A stretch of 64,000 nt of DNA from an uncultured Verrucomicrobiales bacterium (GCA_937928545.1 CALGJQ010000008.1:16512-80511); one strand, 5' to 3'; counted from the stretch's first letter, positions 53,401 through 62,194 are shown. The notes: generated from the letters alone by a model not told the origin. Program-made: numbers and translations.

Positions 53401-55290
53401 GAAACTACTGTTTCCACTCGCTACACCAGTGCTCACGGTAAAGGTGAAGTCGCCACCATTACCCCGCATCGAGGTGCTCGTGCGATGAAGAGTGCGGCGA
53501 GGCTTGGTGGTATGAGTGCAGTTCACGCGATTTCCTTCGACCTCCCAATCCTGAAGGCGATTCCCCCAATATCCCGGTCCCGCCCAGATGCGGTCATCGG
53601 TGTTCCAATCGGTAGCGAAAGAGCCGTCTTCCAAATTCGCGGGATAATGATCAAGGCGGACATTATCGACGTAACGCTGAAGAGAGTCCCCACTCCCCGG
53701 TCCTCGGAAGCGCAGTCCGATTTCCTTTCCGGCGTGCGCATCAACATCAGGAATAATAAGATGGTAATGCCCCCATTCGGTGACACTTCGAGAGCTTAGC
53801 GAGAAGGTGCGACTTGCGATGACCACATCATCCACAAAAGCCTCCGCAACGAGGCTTCCGACAGGAGCCGGTGCGGGAGGGGGAGGGAGCGGTGGATTAT
53901 CGTCATTTACCGAAAGGGTGAAATTCTCAACTCGACCGTAGCCAGCGTTGTCTCCGTTGTCTTGCGAGGTGAAGGCAACAAAGAGACGGCGACCGCTTGC
54001 CGAATTAGGAATCGGCGAGAAGTTTGCTGTGAAAGACTCGAAGACATTATTCTGAGAAGAGGCCGAAGTGGTGAGCGTTTGCAGAATGCTGCGCGTTCCC
54101 GTGATGGTATCGTCCGAGGTTGTGAAGAGGTAAGTCTGCACGCGATCATTGGCATCATCCCACATGAAGGCATCGCGCCAGACGAATGAGACGGTCAGGA
54201 CATCACCAGTCGAGACCGTGTAGCCCGTGTCATTTGCAAACACGGGTGTCTGCGTCCCATGATTTCGCAGGACCGCACAGCGAGTGGTATCGAAGAGAAT
54301 GTTCGTCCGGGTACACTCGTAGCTTTGATTGTTCGTCAAGTTCACCCAATTCGGCGTCTGCGTGAACGAACGCACATCAGCGATGGATTCATCGGCATTA
54401 AAATCACCATTGCGAACATTGGGGCCCACGAGGAGTGGATTGAAAAGAGAGAGGATCAGGTTATCGAGATTAGCACTTCCTGGAGAAGCTGGACCTTGAT
54501 CAATGCCCTCAACTCGAAGAAAGAGCCTCTTACCATCGGCAGCGGCAGGGATCGGATTGAACCTGGCCGCAAAGGTCTGATAAGTGGAATCAGTCTGGGA
54601 AAATCCAGATGAGAGAGCTTGGAGATCAGTGCGAGTGCCGCCGACGGTGTCATCTGAGGTCGTAAAAAGAGTCACGCGAATCTGATCTTCCAAATCACCC
54701 CAACCGGGACCATCTCGCCATTGGTACGAAATTTCTAAGACTTGCTCAGCGGTGAGCGTGTAGCCCGTATCAATCGCAAAGATTCGCGAGCCATCATTCG
54801 GGATAAGCGCATTTCGCGAATCATCTGGCAAAGGGAGCGCCCCAGAAAGCGTGCTAGCTTGCAGTGACTGATCCCCCGCGAGATTGAACCAGCCGGGAGT
54901 CTCCGCAAAAGTTCGAGAGCTCTGCTCCGATTGATCCGCATTAAAATCCCCATTGAGAAGAGCCCCCCCGACAATCGCGTTTGGTGGGATGAAACTCGTG
55001 TCTGGACTGAGCGCGGCATCAAAACGAAGAGAATAAACGTCTCCCGCCGCAATCAGGTGCGCGGTCTTCTGCTCAACAAAGCCTCCTTCATCAAAACGAA
55101 GTTTCCAGCGACCATTCCCATAATCGGTGTCCCCTTCCGAAAGAAAGCCGGTGCCGGTCCAGCCTGGCAGTGAAGCATCAGCAACGGAGCTCCCATCAGT
55201 CCCACCGCTAATTTCAACAGAGTGATTTACGAGGTCAAGCGGGACTGCAACCGCTCTGGTAATGCAGAGGGCGAAAAGAAAAGATTTCAT
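50497..55290 (-). CDS. Very large secreted PhoD-like metallophosphatase with adhesion-type modules
   Basis: 1,597 aa with a signal peptide. Residues about 95-280 and 285-470 are two copies of a beta-rich module (GDFNAD...TP.W.N..NQS ... WRD ... LFTTSDDT..GTR). A beta region follows to about 800, including a laminin-G-like span. The PhoD-like catalytic region is about 895-1290: GDQIYEG at about 926, DDHDIYQ at 973, GDQHIST at 1150, the metal ligands of this fold. An Ig-like segment, DPDGDGISNEDEF and a terminal ETSLDLQNW domain finish the protein. A phosphodiesterase/phosphatase on the cell surface is likely. Confidence 0.85.
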   Translation of the reverse strand: MKSFLFALCITRAVAVPLDLVNHSVEISGGTDGSSVADASLPGWTGTGFLSEGDTDYGNGRWKLRFDEGGFVEQKTAHLIAAGDVYSLRFDAALSPDTSFIPPNAIVGGALLNGDFNADQSEQSSRTFAETPGWFNLAGDQSLQASTLSGALPLPDDSRNALIPNDGSRIFAIDTGYTLTAEQVLEISYQWRDGPGWGDLEDQIRVTLFTTSDDTVGGTRTDLQALSSGFSQTDSTYQTFAARFNPIPAAADGKRLFLRVEGIDQGPASPGSANLDNLILSLFNPLLVGPNVRNGDFNADESIADVRSFTQTPNWVNLTNNQSYECTRTNILFDTTRCAVLRNHGTQTPVFANDTGYTVSTGDVLTVSFVWRDAFMWDDANDRVQTYLFTTSDDTITGTRSILQTLTTSASSQNNVFESFTANFSPIPNSASGRRLFVAFTSQDNGDNAGYGRVENFTLSVNDDNPPLPPPPAPAPVGSLVAEAFVDDVVIASRTFSLSSRSVTEWGHYHLIIPDVDAHAGKEIGLRFRGPGSGDSLQRYVDNVRLDHYPANLEDGSFATDWNTDDRIWAGPGYWGNRLQDWEVEGNRVNCTHTTKPRRTLHRTSTSMRGNGGDFTFTVSTGVASGNSSFGGRTGFLIGAGPNLDWRASLLVHDGLGRDFGTFLGLTNTGTTIIEDLSNGSIEAVATGANPGSFPAVARLRLTGVYSNTTGQYVLTIQSLGASGNIISQTSTNVPSARVLGSFGLMSHRGSSGTGYWFDDFTGSGSALQPEPDRNLVIIGALHSLNWGELKMTAQLPPVNLSTTPPVSFEVFENGSWSQLATAPIDQDALSAYNATFTFPNWDDRVDTPYRLGVLVDGETYHWHGTVRKNPVEQNEIIVANTSCQRVSDLRIETDGMDWSPVMMWHPHLLAYKHIKVHQPHVLLALGDQIYEGQPTSKDTSSDYNRHHDYLYKWYLWMLQARDLAKDMPTISIPDDHDIYQGNLWGEGGKNTDDQRSGGYEQPAAWVRLVERTQASHLPAADPYNPIQPAPPIDQGISVYFTGMSYGEVGFAVLEDRKFKTGPTAAPSDPDQQVLLGQRQKDFLRQWAVDWKGQRVKCVVSQSPFGMIHTHASSGYGFSLNDRDSHGWPAHRREEVWELLRLSRSFQLAGDQHISTLVHHGIDGPADAGYSFASPAISNFFPRVWDPVHNSGGRTEVVSPYKGDFFLNGQGTLPSGQANLNSDIPGHIRVVSAANPLEYYDQTRNISPANLHDRGAGYGIIRIDKTTRQITFESWPLHSDPELPQTGGQFPDWPVTINQTDNDGRVPTGFLPLIDTLSEKTPVVSVYDEVTGDLVYSMRFPGSLVKPPVYDNNRTYRVEISYGDDPVSEIRSVQSASLPGPDRIHSFSSLHPSIITGDSTTLQWNVEGFTSLTINNGLGDVISHTINGIGHLRVSPTVDTTYILTRNGSESAAITVSVFPTQSTWLSQNFSAAQLSDPAISGDAADPDGDGISNEDEFRFQTNPLDSSSFPSLTSNIVQASGTVSLNFASPFPLRSEQCTLRVETSLDLQNWTTLGSNSYHETSRSNPGNSTTQITIGLTDETSSAPKKFYRATWER

Positions 55291-55299
55291 TGGGGGGAA

Positions 55300-57156
55300 C
55301 TAGTTCGTCGAAACGCGCCAAAAATGCTTGGGGCCAACAAGATTATAATCTTCAAAGGTAAAACTGATCTCTCCCGGGAATGTCGCACGGTCCTCGGAAC
55401 CGTCCAAAGGAAATTCAACTACCCCACTCGTGAAATCAAGATCTTGGCTGCTCTCAATCTTGTAAGTTGTTGCCCCCACATCTTTGAAGCGAATCGTGAT
55501 GTCTTGAGAGAGAGGATCCACTACGAGATCGCTTACCGTGATCACAAGGTCAGATGGATCGGTGATCTGCGTTTTCGTATTTCCAGTGATGGAAACATTA
55601 TCGATATCGACAAAAGAAGTTCTCCCTCCGAGCGTGAGGAAACGGATGCGAGGGCGATGACTAATCCAAGGGCTATTTCTCTGAACTTCGGGAGTGGTGA
55701 TGACAAAGGTCTCGTAGCTTGACCCATCGCCCGTGAAGGCGGCTGGACGGGCGGCCCAACGATCACCATTTCCGTCTCCATTCACTGGGTCGAAAATTGC
55801 CATCCCAGATTCGTCACGAACTTCCACAATCACCTGCATGTTGGCATTGTCCCAATTGAGCCCAGCCTTGGCCGAAAACTCGACCGTCAAAGTATCTCCT
55901 TGAGCAATCGTCCAATCAGAAAGAGCGAAGGTTTGAGTCGGCTGCACCCGCTCGTCTTCAGGCACAGCTGCCACAAAACCACTCGCCTGCGAATGATACA
56001 ATCCCGTCGCGGGAGAAGTGGAAAGCGTTCCGACCTCGCTGTCCCCCTCCGGAGAAAAAGCACTGCTCCAAACCGGAGTATCCACAAATGTCTGAGAGGC
56101 CATTCCTTCTTCAAATCCTCCGTTGCGAATCGACATCTCGTGGATGCCGTTCGCGATGCCATCATCGTAGTCCACTAGAATGGTTGAGCTCGTTTCGAAG
56201 ATCTCATTGCCCGAAGAAATGTTCGCCGAGATGGGCAAAGTCACTGCTTGATCAGCAGGATTCGTCGTGACGATGAGAGCCCCAGCATAATCCGTAAAGT
56301 CCGCTCCACCATTGGCAGTCACCTCGATGATAAAAGCTCCACCGGGAGCAATCACGGCGCCATTGGCAGGAGCTGACGTGATGGTAAACACCGAATCAGT
56401 TTCTGCACTCAGGGCGATCGAACTCAACGTGAGATTATTGGCAATGCCGAGATTCTTAAAGTTGAGCGTGCGAGTCGTGCCAGCTCCTCCGGGAGGATTC
56501 ACAATATCTCCAAAAACGAGATCTCCTTGTTCCAACTTAAGAAGCGGATCGGTGGTTTGTTCTCCTACCGTGAGGACAAAGTCATCCAAGCGAGCAAAGC
56601 CGCCGCCACCGACATTTGAAGCATCGATAGACACGAAGGCCACTTTCCCAGCGTAGGTGGCATCCGCGATGTAGAAGTCATCACTGACAACTGCTTCATA
56701 GGTGTTATTGATCGTCGAGAGAGGGGAATCTGTACTTCCGATCACGGTTCGCTCGCCTGTGATGGTATCGTCCGAAGTGACAAAAAGTGAAATTCGGATG
56801 CGATCGGTGGCGTCCGTCCAATTAAAGGCGTCTCGCCATTCGTAGGAAACACCGAAGCTATCCCCTACCGCGATGACATGCCCTGTGCTTTGTCCAAGCA
56901 ATTGACCCGCTGACTGATTAATTTGCGCGTTTCGAGTTCCGCTGGCATTCGTCTGATTCGTCCGCGCCGTGATCAGAGTCTGATTACCCAGAACGTTCTC
57001 CCAAAAAGGAGTATCGTCGAAGGTTCGCTTATCGATGGAATCCGTATCGTCATTAAAGTCTCCATTACGAAGACCGGGGCCGATGAGAGTGACTGATTGC
57101 GCACTGACCAAATGGACAAAACCCAAGAAGAGGAAGAAGAGAAAAATGTTTTTCAT
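55300..57156 (-). CDS. Secreted choice-of-anchor-type protein with a module shared with the PhoD-like neighbour
   Basis: 619 aa from ATG 57156-57154, giving the leader MKNIFLFFLFLGFVHLVSA; the longer open frame upstream is not supported. Residues about 20-205 are one copy of the NGDFN...TPFWEN...WRDAFNW...SDDTITG module also present twice in the next gene. Residues about 205-310 (LEQGDLVFGDIVNPPGGAGTTRTLNFKN) match choice-of-anchor D/ASH-like beta domains. A degenerate module copy (RNGGFEEG ... DTPVWSS) follows, then a terminal IESSQDLDF domain. No enzyme motif. Nine nt separate it from the PhoD-like gene. Confidence 0.8.
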   Translation of the reverse strand: MKNIFLFFLFLGFVHLVSAQSVTLIGPGLRNGDFNDDTDSIDKRTFDDTPFWENVLGNQTLITARTNQTNASGTRNAQINQSAGQLLGQSTGHVIAVGDSFGVSYEWRDAFNWTDATDRIRISLFVTSDDTITGERTVIGSTDSPLSTINNTYEAVVSDDFYIADATYAGKVAFVSIDASNVGGGGFARLDDFVLTVGEQTTDPLLKLEQGDLVFGDIVNPPGGAGTTRTLNFKNLGIANNLTLSSIALSAETDSVFTITSAPANGAVIAPGGAFIIEVTANGGADFTDYAGALIVTTNPADQAVTLPISANISSGNEIFETSSTILVDYDDGIANGIHEMSIRNGGFEEGMASQTFVDTPVWSSAFSPEGDSEVGTLSTSPATGLYHSQASGFVAAVPEDERVQPTQTFALSDWTIAQGDTLTVEFSAKAGLNWDNANMQVIVEVRDESGMAIFDPVNGDGNGDRWAARPAAFTGDGSSYETFVITTPEVQRNSPWISHRPRIRFLTLGGRTSFVDIDNVSITGNTKTQITDPSDLVITVSDLVVDPLSQDITIRFKDVGATTYKIESSQDLDFTSGVVEFPLDGSEDRATFPGEISFTFEDYNLVGPKHFWRVSTN

Positions 57157-57282
57157 GTTGAAACTAGGGATTAGTCCCTCATTTAAAAACAATTCCTCTC
57201 CCATCACAAGCTGTAAGACAGCTGCGGGACTCAGTAGAGGCTCACTCCACCGATATTTCTGAAGGGGCAATCCTTCTATTTT
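57157..57282. other. Leader region of the two-gene secreted-protein unit
   Basis: 126 bases. On the minus strand a 6-bp stem (AGCTGT-CTT-ACAGCT) and a 5-bp stem (AGGGA-CTAA-TCCCT) precede the ATG of the 619-aa protein. No convincing promoter hexamers were found. Confidence 0.35.
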
Positions 57283-58956
57283 CTACCAAGGCATCGGAAA
57301 GGCCGCATTGAAGGCAAAGACCTTTTCACGGATTTCGCCAAGCTTAGCATCATCTTCGCGTGCTTGCAGCGCCTCGTGAATGAGATCTGCCACTGTTTCG
57401 ACATCCTTCTCAAGCATTCCACGAGTGGTGACTGCGGGAGTTCCGATACGAATGCCGCTTGGCTTCATTGGCCCCGCTTCATCGAAGGGGATCGAATTCT
57501 TGTTCACGGTTATGCCTACCTTATCCAAGGTGTCAGAAACGATCGATCCATCGAGCCCAACTGGACGCAGATCAACCATGAAAACATGGTTGTCAGTGCC
57601 ACCGGAAACGATGCGGTAACCATTCTTCTCAAGAGCCGCTGACATGGCCTGAGCATTCTTAATGACCTGCGCCTGATACTCCTTAAAGCAGGGCTTGAGC
57701 GCTTCTCCAAAGCACACTGCCTTGGCCGCGATGACATGCATGAGCGGACCACCCTGCACTCCGGGGAAAACTCGTCCATCGATCTTCTTGGCATACTTTT
57801 CTTTGCAAAGAATGATCCCGCCACGAGGCCCACGAAGGGACTTGTGCGTGGTCGAAGTCACAAAGTCAGCATGCGGTACGGGGCTCGGGTGAACTCCCGC
57901 CGCAACCAATCCGGCAATGTGCGCCATATCTACAAAAAGGTAAGCTCCCACCGCTTCGGCAATCTTGCCCATGCGCTCAAAGTCGATCGTGCGTGAGTAA
58001 GCACTCGCACCACAAGTAATGAGCTTGGGCTGCACTTCCTTGGCCTGAGCTTCCAAGGCATCGTAATCGATGGTCTCATCCTCCGCAGTCACCCCGTAAT
58101 GTGTGACGTCATAAAGTCGGCCCGAGAAATTGGCGGGATGCCCGTGAGTCAAATGACCTCCGTGGGACAAATCCATCGTAAGGATTTTATCCCCTGGTTG
58201 AAGCACTGCGAAATAAACTGCGGTGTTCGCCTGGCTTCCGGAATGAGGCTGAACGTTCGCATGGTCAGCACCAAAAATTTCCTTCAGACGATTGATCGCG
58301 AGTTCCTCAACCACATCGACATTTTCACATCCCCCATACCAACGGCGTCCGGGGTAACCCTCCGCGTATTTGTTGGTCAAAAGAGATCCCTGAGCTTCCA
58401 TCACGGCAGGGCTACAAAAGTTCTCCGAAGCTATCAGCTCGATGTGGCTGCGCTGGCGTTTCTCCTCGCCCACGATGGCTTCGAAAACCTCAGTATCGGT
58501 CATCGCAAGACGAGAACCCGATGCCTTACAAAGGCGCACTTCATGACGCCCCCCCTCGAAGACCGTCTCCAAAAATGCCGTGACCATCTCCAAGGCCACC
58601 TCAGTCGCCACCACCGATTGCCCAAGGCACAACACATTGGCATCATTGTGGGAACGAGTGATCTTTGTCTCCTCAACCGTCCGCACGTTCGCGGCCCGCA
58701 CATCACGAAAACGATTCGCCGCTAAACAAACTCCGACTCCCGAGGTGCAAATCAAAATTGCCCGATCAGCACGATCTTCATTCACAGCCCGCGCGACCTC
58801 ATTGGCGTAGTCAGAATAATCTACTGATTCCGACCCATGCGTCCCGTAGTCGATCACTTCGCGCCCAGCACCTTTCAAGGCCTCCACGATCGCGTTTTTC
58901 AACTCAACTCCGCCGTGATCGGCCCCAACAGCAATTCGAATCGCATCTGCACTCAT
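57283..58956 (-). CDS. rpiB-glyA: Natural fusion of ribose-5-phosphate isomerase B and serine hydroxymethyltransferase
   Basis: 557 aa in one frame. Residues 1-148 are Rpi[24 protein letters not shown] with the active-site Cys, [13 protein letters not shown] and FEGGRH. Residues about 150-557 are serine hydroxymethyltransferase: [43 protein letters not shown] and [12 protein letters not shown] with PLP Lys at 372, equal to Lys229 of E. coli GlyA. Both domains keep their catalytic residues. RpiB interconverts ribulose-5-P and ribose-5-P; GlyA makes glycine and one-carbon units. Expected in the cytosol. Confidence 0.95.
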   Translation of the reverse strand: MSADAIRIAVGADHGGVELKNAIVEALKGAGREVIDYGTHGSESVDYSDYANEVARAVNEDRADRAILICTSGVGVCLAANRFRDVRAANVRTVEETKITRSHNDANVLCLGQSVVATEVALEMVTAFLETVFEGGRHEVRLCKASGSRLAMTDTEVFEAIVGEEKRQRSHIELIASENFCSPAVMEAQGSLLTNKYAEGYPGRRWYGGCENVDVVEELAINRLKEIFGADHANVQPHSGSQANTAVYFAVLQPGDKILTMDLSHGGHLTHGHPANFSGRLYDVTHYGVTAEDETIDYDALEAQAKEVQPKLITCGASAYSRTIDFERMGKIAEAVGAYLFVDMAHIAGLVAAGVHPSPVPHADFVTSTTHKSLRGPRGGIILCKEKYAKKIDGRVFPGVQGGPLMHVIAAKAVCFGEALKPCFKEYQAQVIKNAQAMSAALEKNGYRIVSGGTDNHVFMVDLRPVGLDGSIVSDTLDKVGITVNKNSIPFDEAGPMKPSGIRIGTPAVTTRGMLEKDVETVADLIHEALQAREDDAKLGEIREKVFAFNAAFPMPW

Positions 58957-59045
58957 AAGGACGCCCCATCCCTGCCCCCTCTTTGCGGAAATGGCAAGCG
59001 CTTACATGGAAAATGCCTCCTAAGCAGGCCTGCCTCGGGTAAAAG

Positions 59046-59441
59046 CTAAAGGAGCTTCAACCCCAGCTGGGCATACTCACCCATCATTCGGTCTCGGCTC
59101 AGCAGGTGATAGTCATTTTTGATACAGTGCCAGATGAGGAGGCGATCAAAGGGATCTTTGTGAGATGTCTTGGGTAGATTGTGGTAAGTCGAAAACAGAG
59201 ATACCGATTGCTCTTCGATCTCACACCCACTCTTTCGCAAAAGGTCTGGGATTTCGCCAGGATCCAAAGGAATCTCCAGCTTCCCGAGGGAATACTTCAA
59301 ACTAATCTCAAAGAGCGAAATGGAGTGGCAAACAATGGGCATCGACTCATCGCTCAAAACCTCTTTCTCAGTTGCCTTGAGCTTATCTGGCTCAAAGAGA
59401 AACCAAAGAGCGATCTGAGTATCCAGTAAGACGGTCATCAC
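59046..59441 (-). CDS. VapC-type PIN-domain toxin
   Basis: 131 aa. LLDTQIALWFLFEP carries the first acidic residue, SLFEISLKYSLGKL the middle Glu and HKDPFDRLLIW plus LLSRDRMM the later Asp residues of the PIN nuclease site. PIN toxins cleave RNA. Start codon overlaps the antitoxin stop by 4 nt (ATGA), the standard antitoxin-toxin order. Confidence 0.92.
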   Translation of the reverse strand: MMTVLLDTQIALWFLFEPDKLKATEKEVLSDESMPIVCHSISLFEISLKYSLGKLEIPLDPGEIPDLLRKSGCEIEEQSVSLFSTYHNLPKTSHKDPFDRLLIWHCIKNDYHLLSRDRMMGEYAQLGLKLL

Positions 59442-59677
59442 TCGCCGCCCAAAAGTTCCTCCTCGGTCATCTTAAAGTCGGGCTTGAACTTTACCGATCC
59501 ACTCCCTGCTGCGATTCCTAAAATTCGCTTCGGCTTTTGATATTTTTCAATCGGGATAAAGACTCCCACCGGTTTGCGGCCTTTGCCTTTTTCAACAATG
59601 ACCTCTTCGCCTTTCTCAACCGCATCAACAACAGCCGAGAACTGCGCTTTGAAATCACCAATTGTCATCGTCTTCAT
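59438..59677 (-). CDS. Phd/YefM-type antitoxin
   Basis: 79 aa (or 76 aa from ATG 59668, MTIGDFKAQFSAVVDAVEKGEEVIVEKG). TIGDFKAQ and the following helix-strand segment match Phd/YefM; GRKPVGVFIPIEKY is the family's second block. It binds and neutralises the PIN toxin encoded next and probably represses the operon through the palindrome at 59697-59713. Confidence 0.9.
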   Translation of the reverse strand: MKTMTIGDFKAQFSAVVDAVEKGEEVIVEKGKGRKPVGVFIPIEKYQKPKRILGIAAGSGSVKFKPDFKMTEEELLGGE

Positions 59678-59684
59678 AACGAAG

Positions 59685-59713
59685 ATTTAACACGTTCTTG
59701 ACAAGTTGTCAAG
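59685..59713 (-). promoter_or_regulatory. Toxin-antitoxin promoter with embedded operator
   Basis: TTGACA (59712-59707) is a perfect -35 box, followed after 16 bp by TTAAAT as -10. The -35 lies inside CTTGACAA-C-TTGTCAAG, a perfect 8-bp inverted repeat (59697-59713) and a likely antitoxin operator. The predicted start falls at the first codon, so the message may be leaderless or translation may begin at ATG 59668. Confidence 0.6.
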
Positions 59714-59724
59714 TTGGCGAACGC

Positions 59725-60195
59725 TCACTTTGAACTCTCGCGACTTTCCAAAAAAGTCATGATTCCCCCAATCGCCCCATTAAGAACTTTCGAGGTCGTT
59801 TCGTAGGCTTTTCGTCCCATTCCAATCGGGTCTGGCACATCGATTCCCACCTTCCCATTGATCTCCACGAAGTCGCAGACGAGGTGGTATTTCTCCTCAT
59901 GCTCGGGATGCATCATTTCCAGCATCTCCAAATGCCCTTCCGTCATACAAAAAACCGCTTCCGCCTTCTTCAGCATCTTATCACTCACCATCCGACTCCG
60001 AAAACCCTCCAGCTCAATTCCCTGATCCTTCAAAACGGCAAGGGTCTCTCGACTCGCCGAACTCCCCGCCTGCGCCGCCACTCCGGCCGATTTCACCTTG
60101 AAATCACTCCCCTCCGCAGCTTTCCGAAAAATCCCCTCCGCCATCGGGCTCCGGCAGGTATTTCCCGTGCAGACAAATAAGACCTTTCGTGACAT
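59725..60195 (-). CDS. Low-molecular-weight protein-tyrosine phosphatase
   Basis: 156 aa. VLFVCTGNTCRSPMAEGIF holds the C-x5-R-S phosphate loop with catalytic Cys, and DVPDPIGMG supplies the general-acid Asp. The family includes tyrosine phosphatases controlling exopolysaccharide tyrosine kinases, as well as arsenate reductases; the DPI-motif favours the phosphatase. Confidence 0.9.
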   Translation of the reverse strand: MSRKVLFVCTGNTCRSPMAEGIFRKAAEGSDFKVKSAGVAAQAGSSASRETLAVLKDQGIELEGFRSRMVSDKMLKKAEAVFCMTEGHLEMLEMMHPEHEEKYHLVCDFVEINGKVGIDVPDPIGMGRKAYETTSKVLNGAIGGIMTFLESRESSK

Positions 60196-60247
60196 GGAAA
60201 GGAATTTAACTTCTCACAAGTATCACTCAATAATCAATTCCACCGAA

Positions 60248-60652
60248 ATGAAGGTCCTCAACTACATCCTCGCTGCCCTTTTCTTCCTTTTCGCCTTTTT
60301 CCAGAAAAACGACGTCGATCCCGGGATTTATCACAATCCCTCCTCACTCGATGCCGCCCTCTGGCTCCTCTTCTACGCCATCATCGGAATCGGATTCATC
60401 CTCCTCAACTTCCGCCGCCTCCCTATCTGGTTCTTCGCCCTCGCCATCCTAGCCTGCTTCATCGAAATGGCTCTCTCCGGCCCCGGCCTCTGGGACAATC
60501 TCTTCGGCGAAAAACCCTTCAGCATGACCCAAACCTCCATGTCTGCCAATGACCCCCGCATCGAACTCACCCGCGAGTTCTTTGGCGCAGTCATCGCCCT
60601 CGTCGCCGTGCTTTTCCAACTCTGGCTGAATAAGCACAAGAAAAGCAGATGA
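60248..60652 (+). CDS. TMEM220-like membrane protein
   Basis: 134 aa from ATG 60248 (MKVLNYILAALFFLFAFFQKNDVDPGIY); an upstream in-frame start overlaps the divergent phosphatase gene. About four membrane helices. FLFAFFQKNDVDP and the later TREFFGAVIALVAVLFQLW match the TMEM220 family, small proteins of unknown function. The 3' end overlaps the acetyltransferase start by 4 nt. Confidence 0.85.
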   Translation: MKVLNYILAALFFLFAFFQKNDVDPGIYHNPSSLDAALWLLFYAIIGIGFILLNFRRLPIWFFALAILACFIEMALSGPGLWDNLFGEKPFSMTQTSMSANDPRIELTREFFGAVIALVAVLFQLWLNKHKKSR

Positions 60653-61434
60653 TGACTCACCTCGGCTACCTCAGCGACGCCATCTTCCACTCCCTCGATG
60701 GCGAGATCACCGACCGCGGCGACTACTTCCTCATCCGCACTCCGACCAATCCCACCTATTTTTGGGGAAACTTCCTTCTCTTCAAATCTCCTCCCTCATC
60801 CGAAAGTCACGAAAAATGGCTCCAGATCCACCAAGAAGAATTCGGCCCCAAGCCCCGCCATATCGCCCTCGGCTGGGACTCCGACGAAAAAGGTGACCCC
60901 TCTCAATTTCTAAAAGACGGCTTTGAACTTACCGACGACATCGTCCTCACCCTCTCAGGCTCCTCCACTCAAGTCCGCACCAATCCTGAACTCGAAATCA
61001 GAAGGCTCGCCCAAGATTGGGAATGGCAGGCCTCCATCGAACTCCAAATCGCCGAAGGCTTCCCTCGCGTAAACGACGAAGACTACCGCATTTTCAAAAC
61101 CGCCCAAATGGCCAACTATCGCCTCAACTCCGAACGTGGCCACGGCGATTGGTGGGGAGCATTTCTCGGCGACGAGCTCGTAGGCGACATGGGCCTCTAC
61201 TTCGATCTCAGCAAAAAGATCGCCCGCTTCCAGAACGTCGGCACCTCCATTCCACACCGGCGCAAGCGCGTCTGCACAACCCTTCTCGACACCGTCGTTC
61301 GACAAAGCCTCTCCAAAGCCGAGCAACTCGTCATTGTCACCGAACCAAGCAGCGTGGCCGAAACCATTTACCGATCCCTCGGTTTCCAAGAGCACTGCTT
61401 CCAGTTCGGCCTCCTCAAGCGACCAGAATCGTAA
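60649..61434 (+). CDS. GNAT-family N-acetyltransferase
   Basis: 261 aa. The C-terminal half is the GNAT fold: FLGDELVGDMGLYFD, RFQNVGTSIPHRRKRVCTTLLDTVV (motif A with the pyrophosphate-binding R-x2-G-x-G/A variant) and EPSSVAETIYRSLGFQEH (motif B). The N-terminal 120 residues may be a second, degenerate GNAT domain. It is coupled to the TMEM220-like gene. The acceptor is unknown. Confidence 0.88.
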   Translation: MMTHLGYLSDAIFHSLDGEITDRGDYFLIRTPTNPTYFWGNFLLFKSPPSSESHEKWLQIHQEEFGPKPRHIALGWDSDEKGDPSQFLKDGFELTDDIVLTLSGSSTQVRTNPELEIRRLAQDWEWQASIELQIAEGFPRVNDEDYRIFKTAQMANYRLNSERGHGDWWGAFLGDELVGDMGLYFDLSKKIARFQNVGTSIPHRRKRVCTTLLDTVVRQSLSKAEQLVIVTEPSSVAETIYRSLGFQEHCFQFGLLKRPES

Positions 61435-61459
61435 GAAATTTGTCGAAGAGTTCGTCAAA

Positions 61460-62194
61460 ATGCTCTCTAACCACCACGAGCTTATGAACAAGAGCCTCGT
61501 CACCAACCTCATTGCCATCCTTCTCATCGTCGTGGGCTACTTCCTCGACGCCCCTTATCGCGGCCCCATCTTAAGCATCGGCCTCTTCGCCTTCTCCGGC
61601 GCCCTCACCAACTGGCTCGCCATCCACATGCTCTTCGAAAAGGTCCCCGGCTTCTACGGCTCCGGAGTCATCCCCGCTCGCTTTGAGGATTTTAAAGAAG
61701 GCATCCAAAGCCTCATCATGCGGCAATTCTTCACCCCAGAAAATGTCGCACGCTTCTTCGACGAAAGTTCCAAATCCAGCATCGACCTCTCCCCTCTCAT
61801 CGACTCCGTTGATCTCGATCCCTCCTTCGACGCCCTCAAAGAAGCCGTCATCAATTCAAAATTCGGAGCCACCCTCAGTATGTTTGGAGGGGCCGAAGCC
61901 CTCGACCCCATCAAGCCAGACTTCATCATCAAAATGCGCGAGTCCATCAACGACATCGCCTCCTCTGATGACTTCCAACAAAAACTCCAAGAGCTCATGT
62001 CCAGCTCCGGCGATCACTCTGAGCTCCTCGACCGCGTGAACCTCATCGTCGAAAAACGACTCGCAGAACTCACCCCGAAAATGGTCAAAGAAATCATCCA
62101 ACGAATGATCCGCGAACACCTCGGCTGGCTCGTCGTTTGGGGCGGCGTCTGCGGAGGCCTCATCGGCCTCATCGCCAGCATTCTAAAGTTCTAG
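61460..62194 (+). CDS. DUF445-family membrane protein
   Basis: 244 aa from ATG 61460 (an alternative ATG is at 61484). Two N-terminal helices (NLIAILLIVVGYF, ILSIGLFAFSGALTNWLAIHMLF) and a C-terminal one (WLVVWGGVCGGLIGLIASI) flank a soluble central part of about 150 residues. GALTNWLAIHMLF is the DUF445 signature. Function unknown. Its end overlaps the opposite-strand AraC gene by 12 nt. Confidence 0.85.
   Translation: MLSNHHELMNKSLVTNLIAILLIVVGYFLDAPYRGPILSIGLFAFSGALTNWLAIHMLFEKVPGFYGSGVIPARFEDFKEGIQSLIMRQFFTPENVARFFDESSKSSIDLSPLIDSVDLDPSFDALKEAVINSKFGATLSMFGGAEALDPIKPDFIIKMRESINDIASSDDFQQKLQELMSSSGDHSELLDRVNLIVEKRLAELTPKMVKEIIQRMIREHLGWLVVWGGVCGGLIGLIASILKF

Noticed and set aside
59014..59040. 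GCAGGCCTGC palindrome between the RpiB-GlyA gene and the toxin gene
   Set aside because: A 10-bp perfect palindrome in a short gap with no partner copy and no clear link to a promoter.
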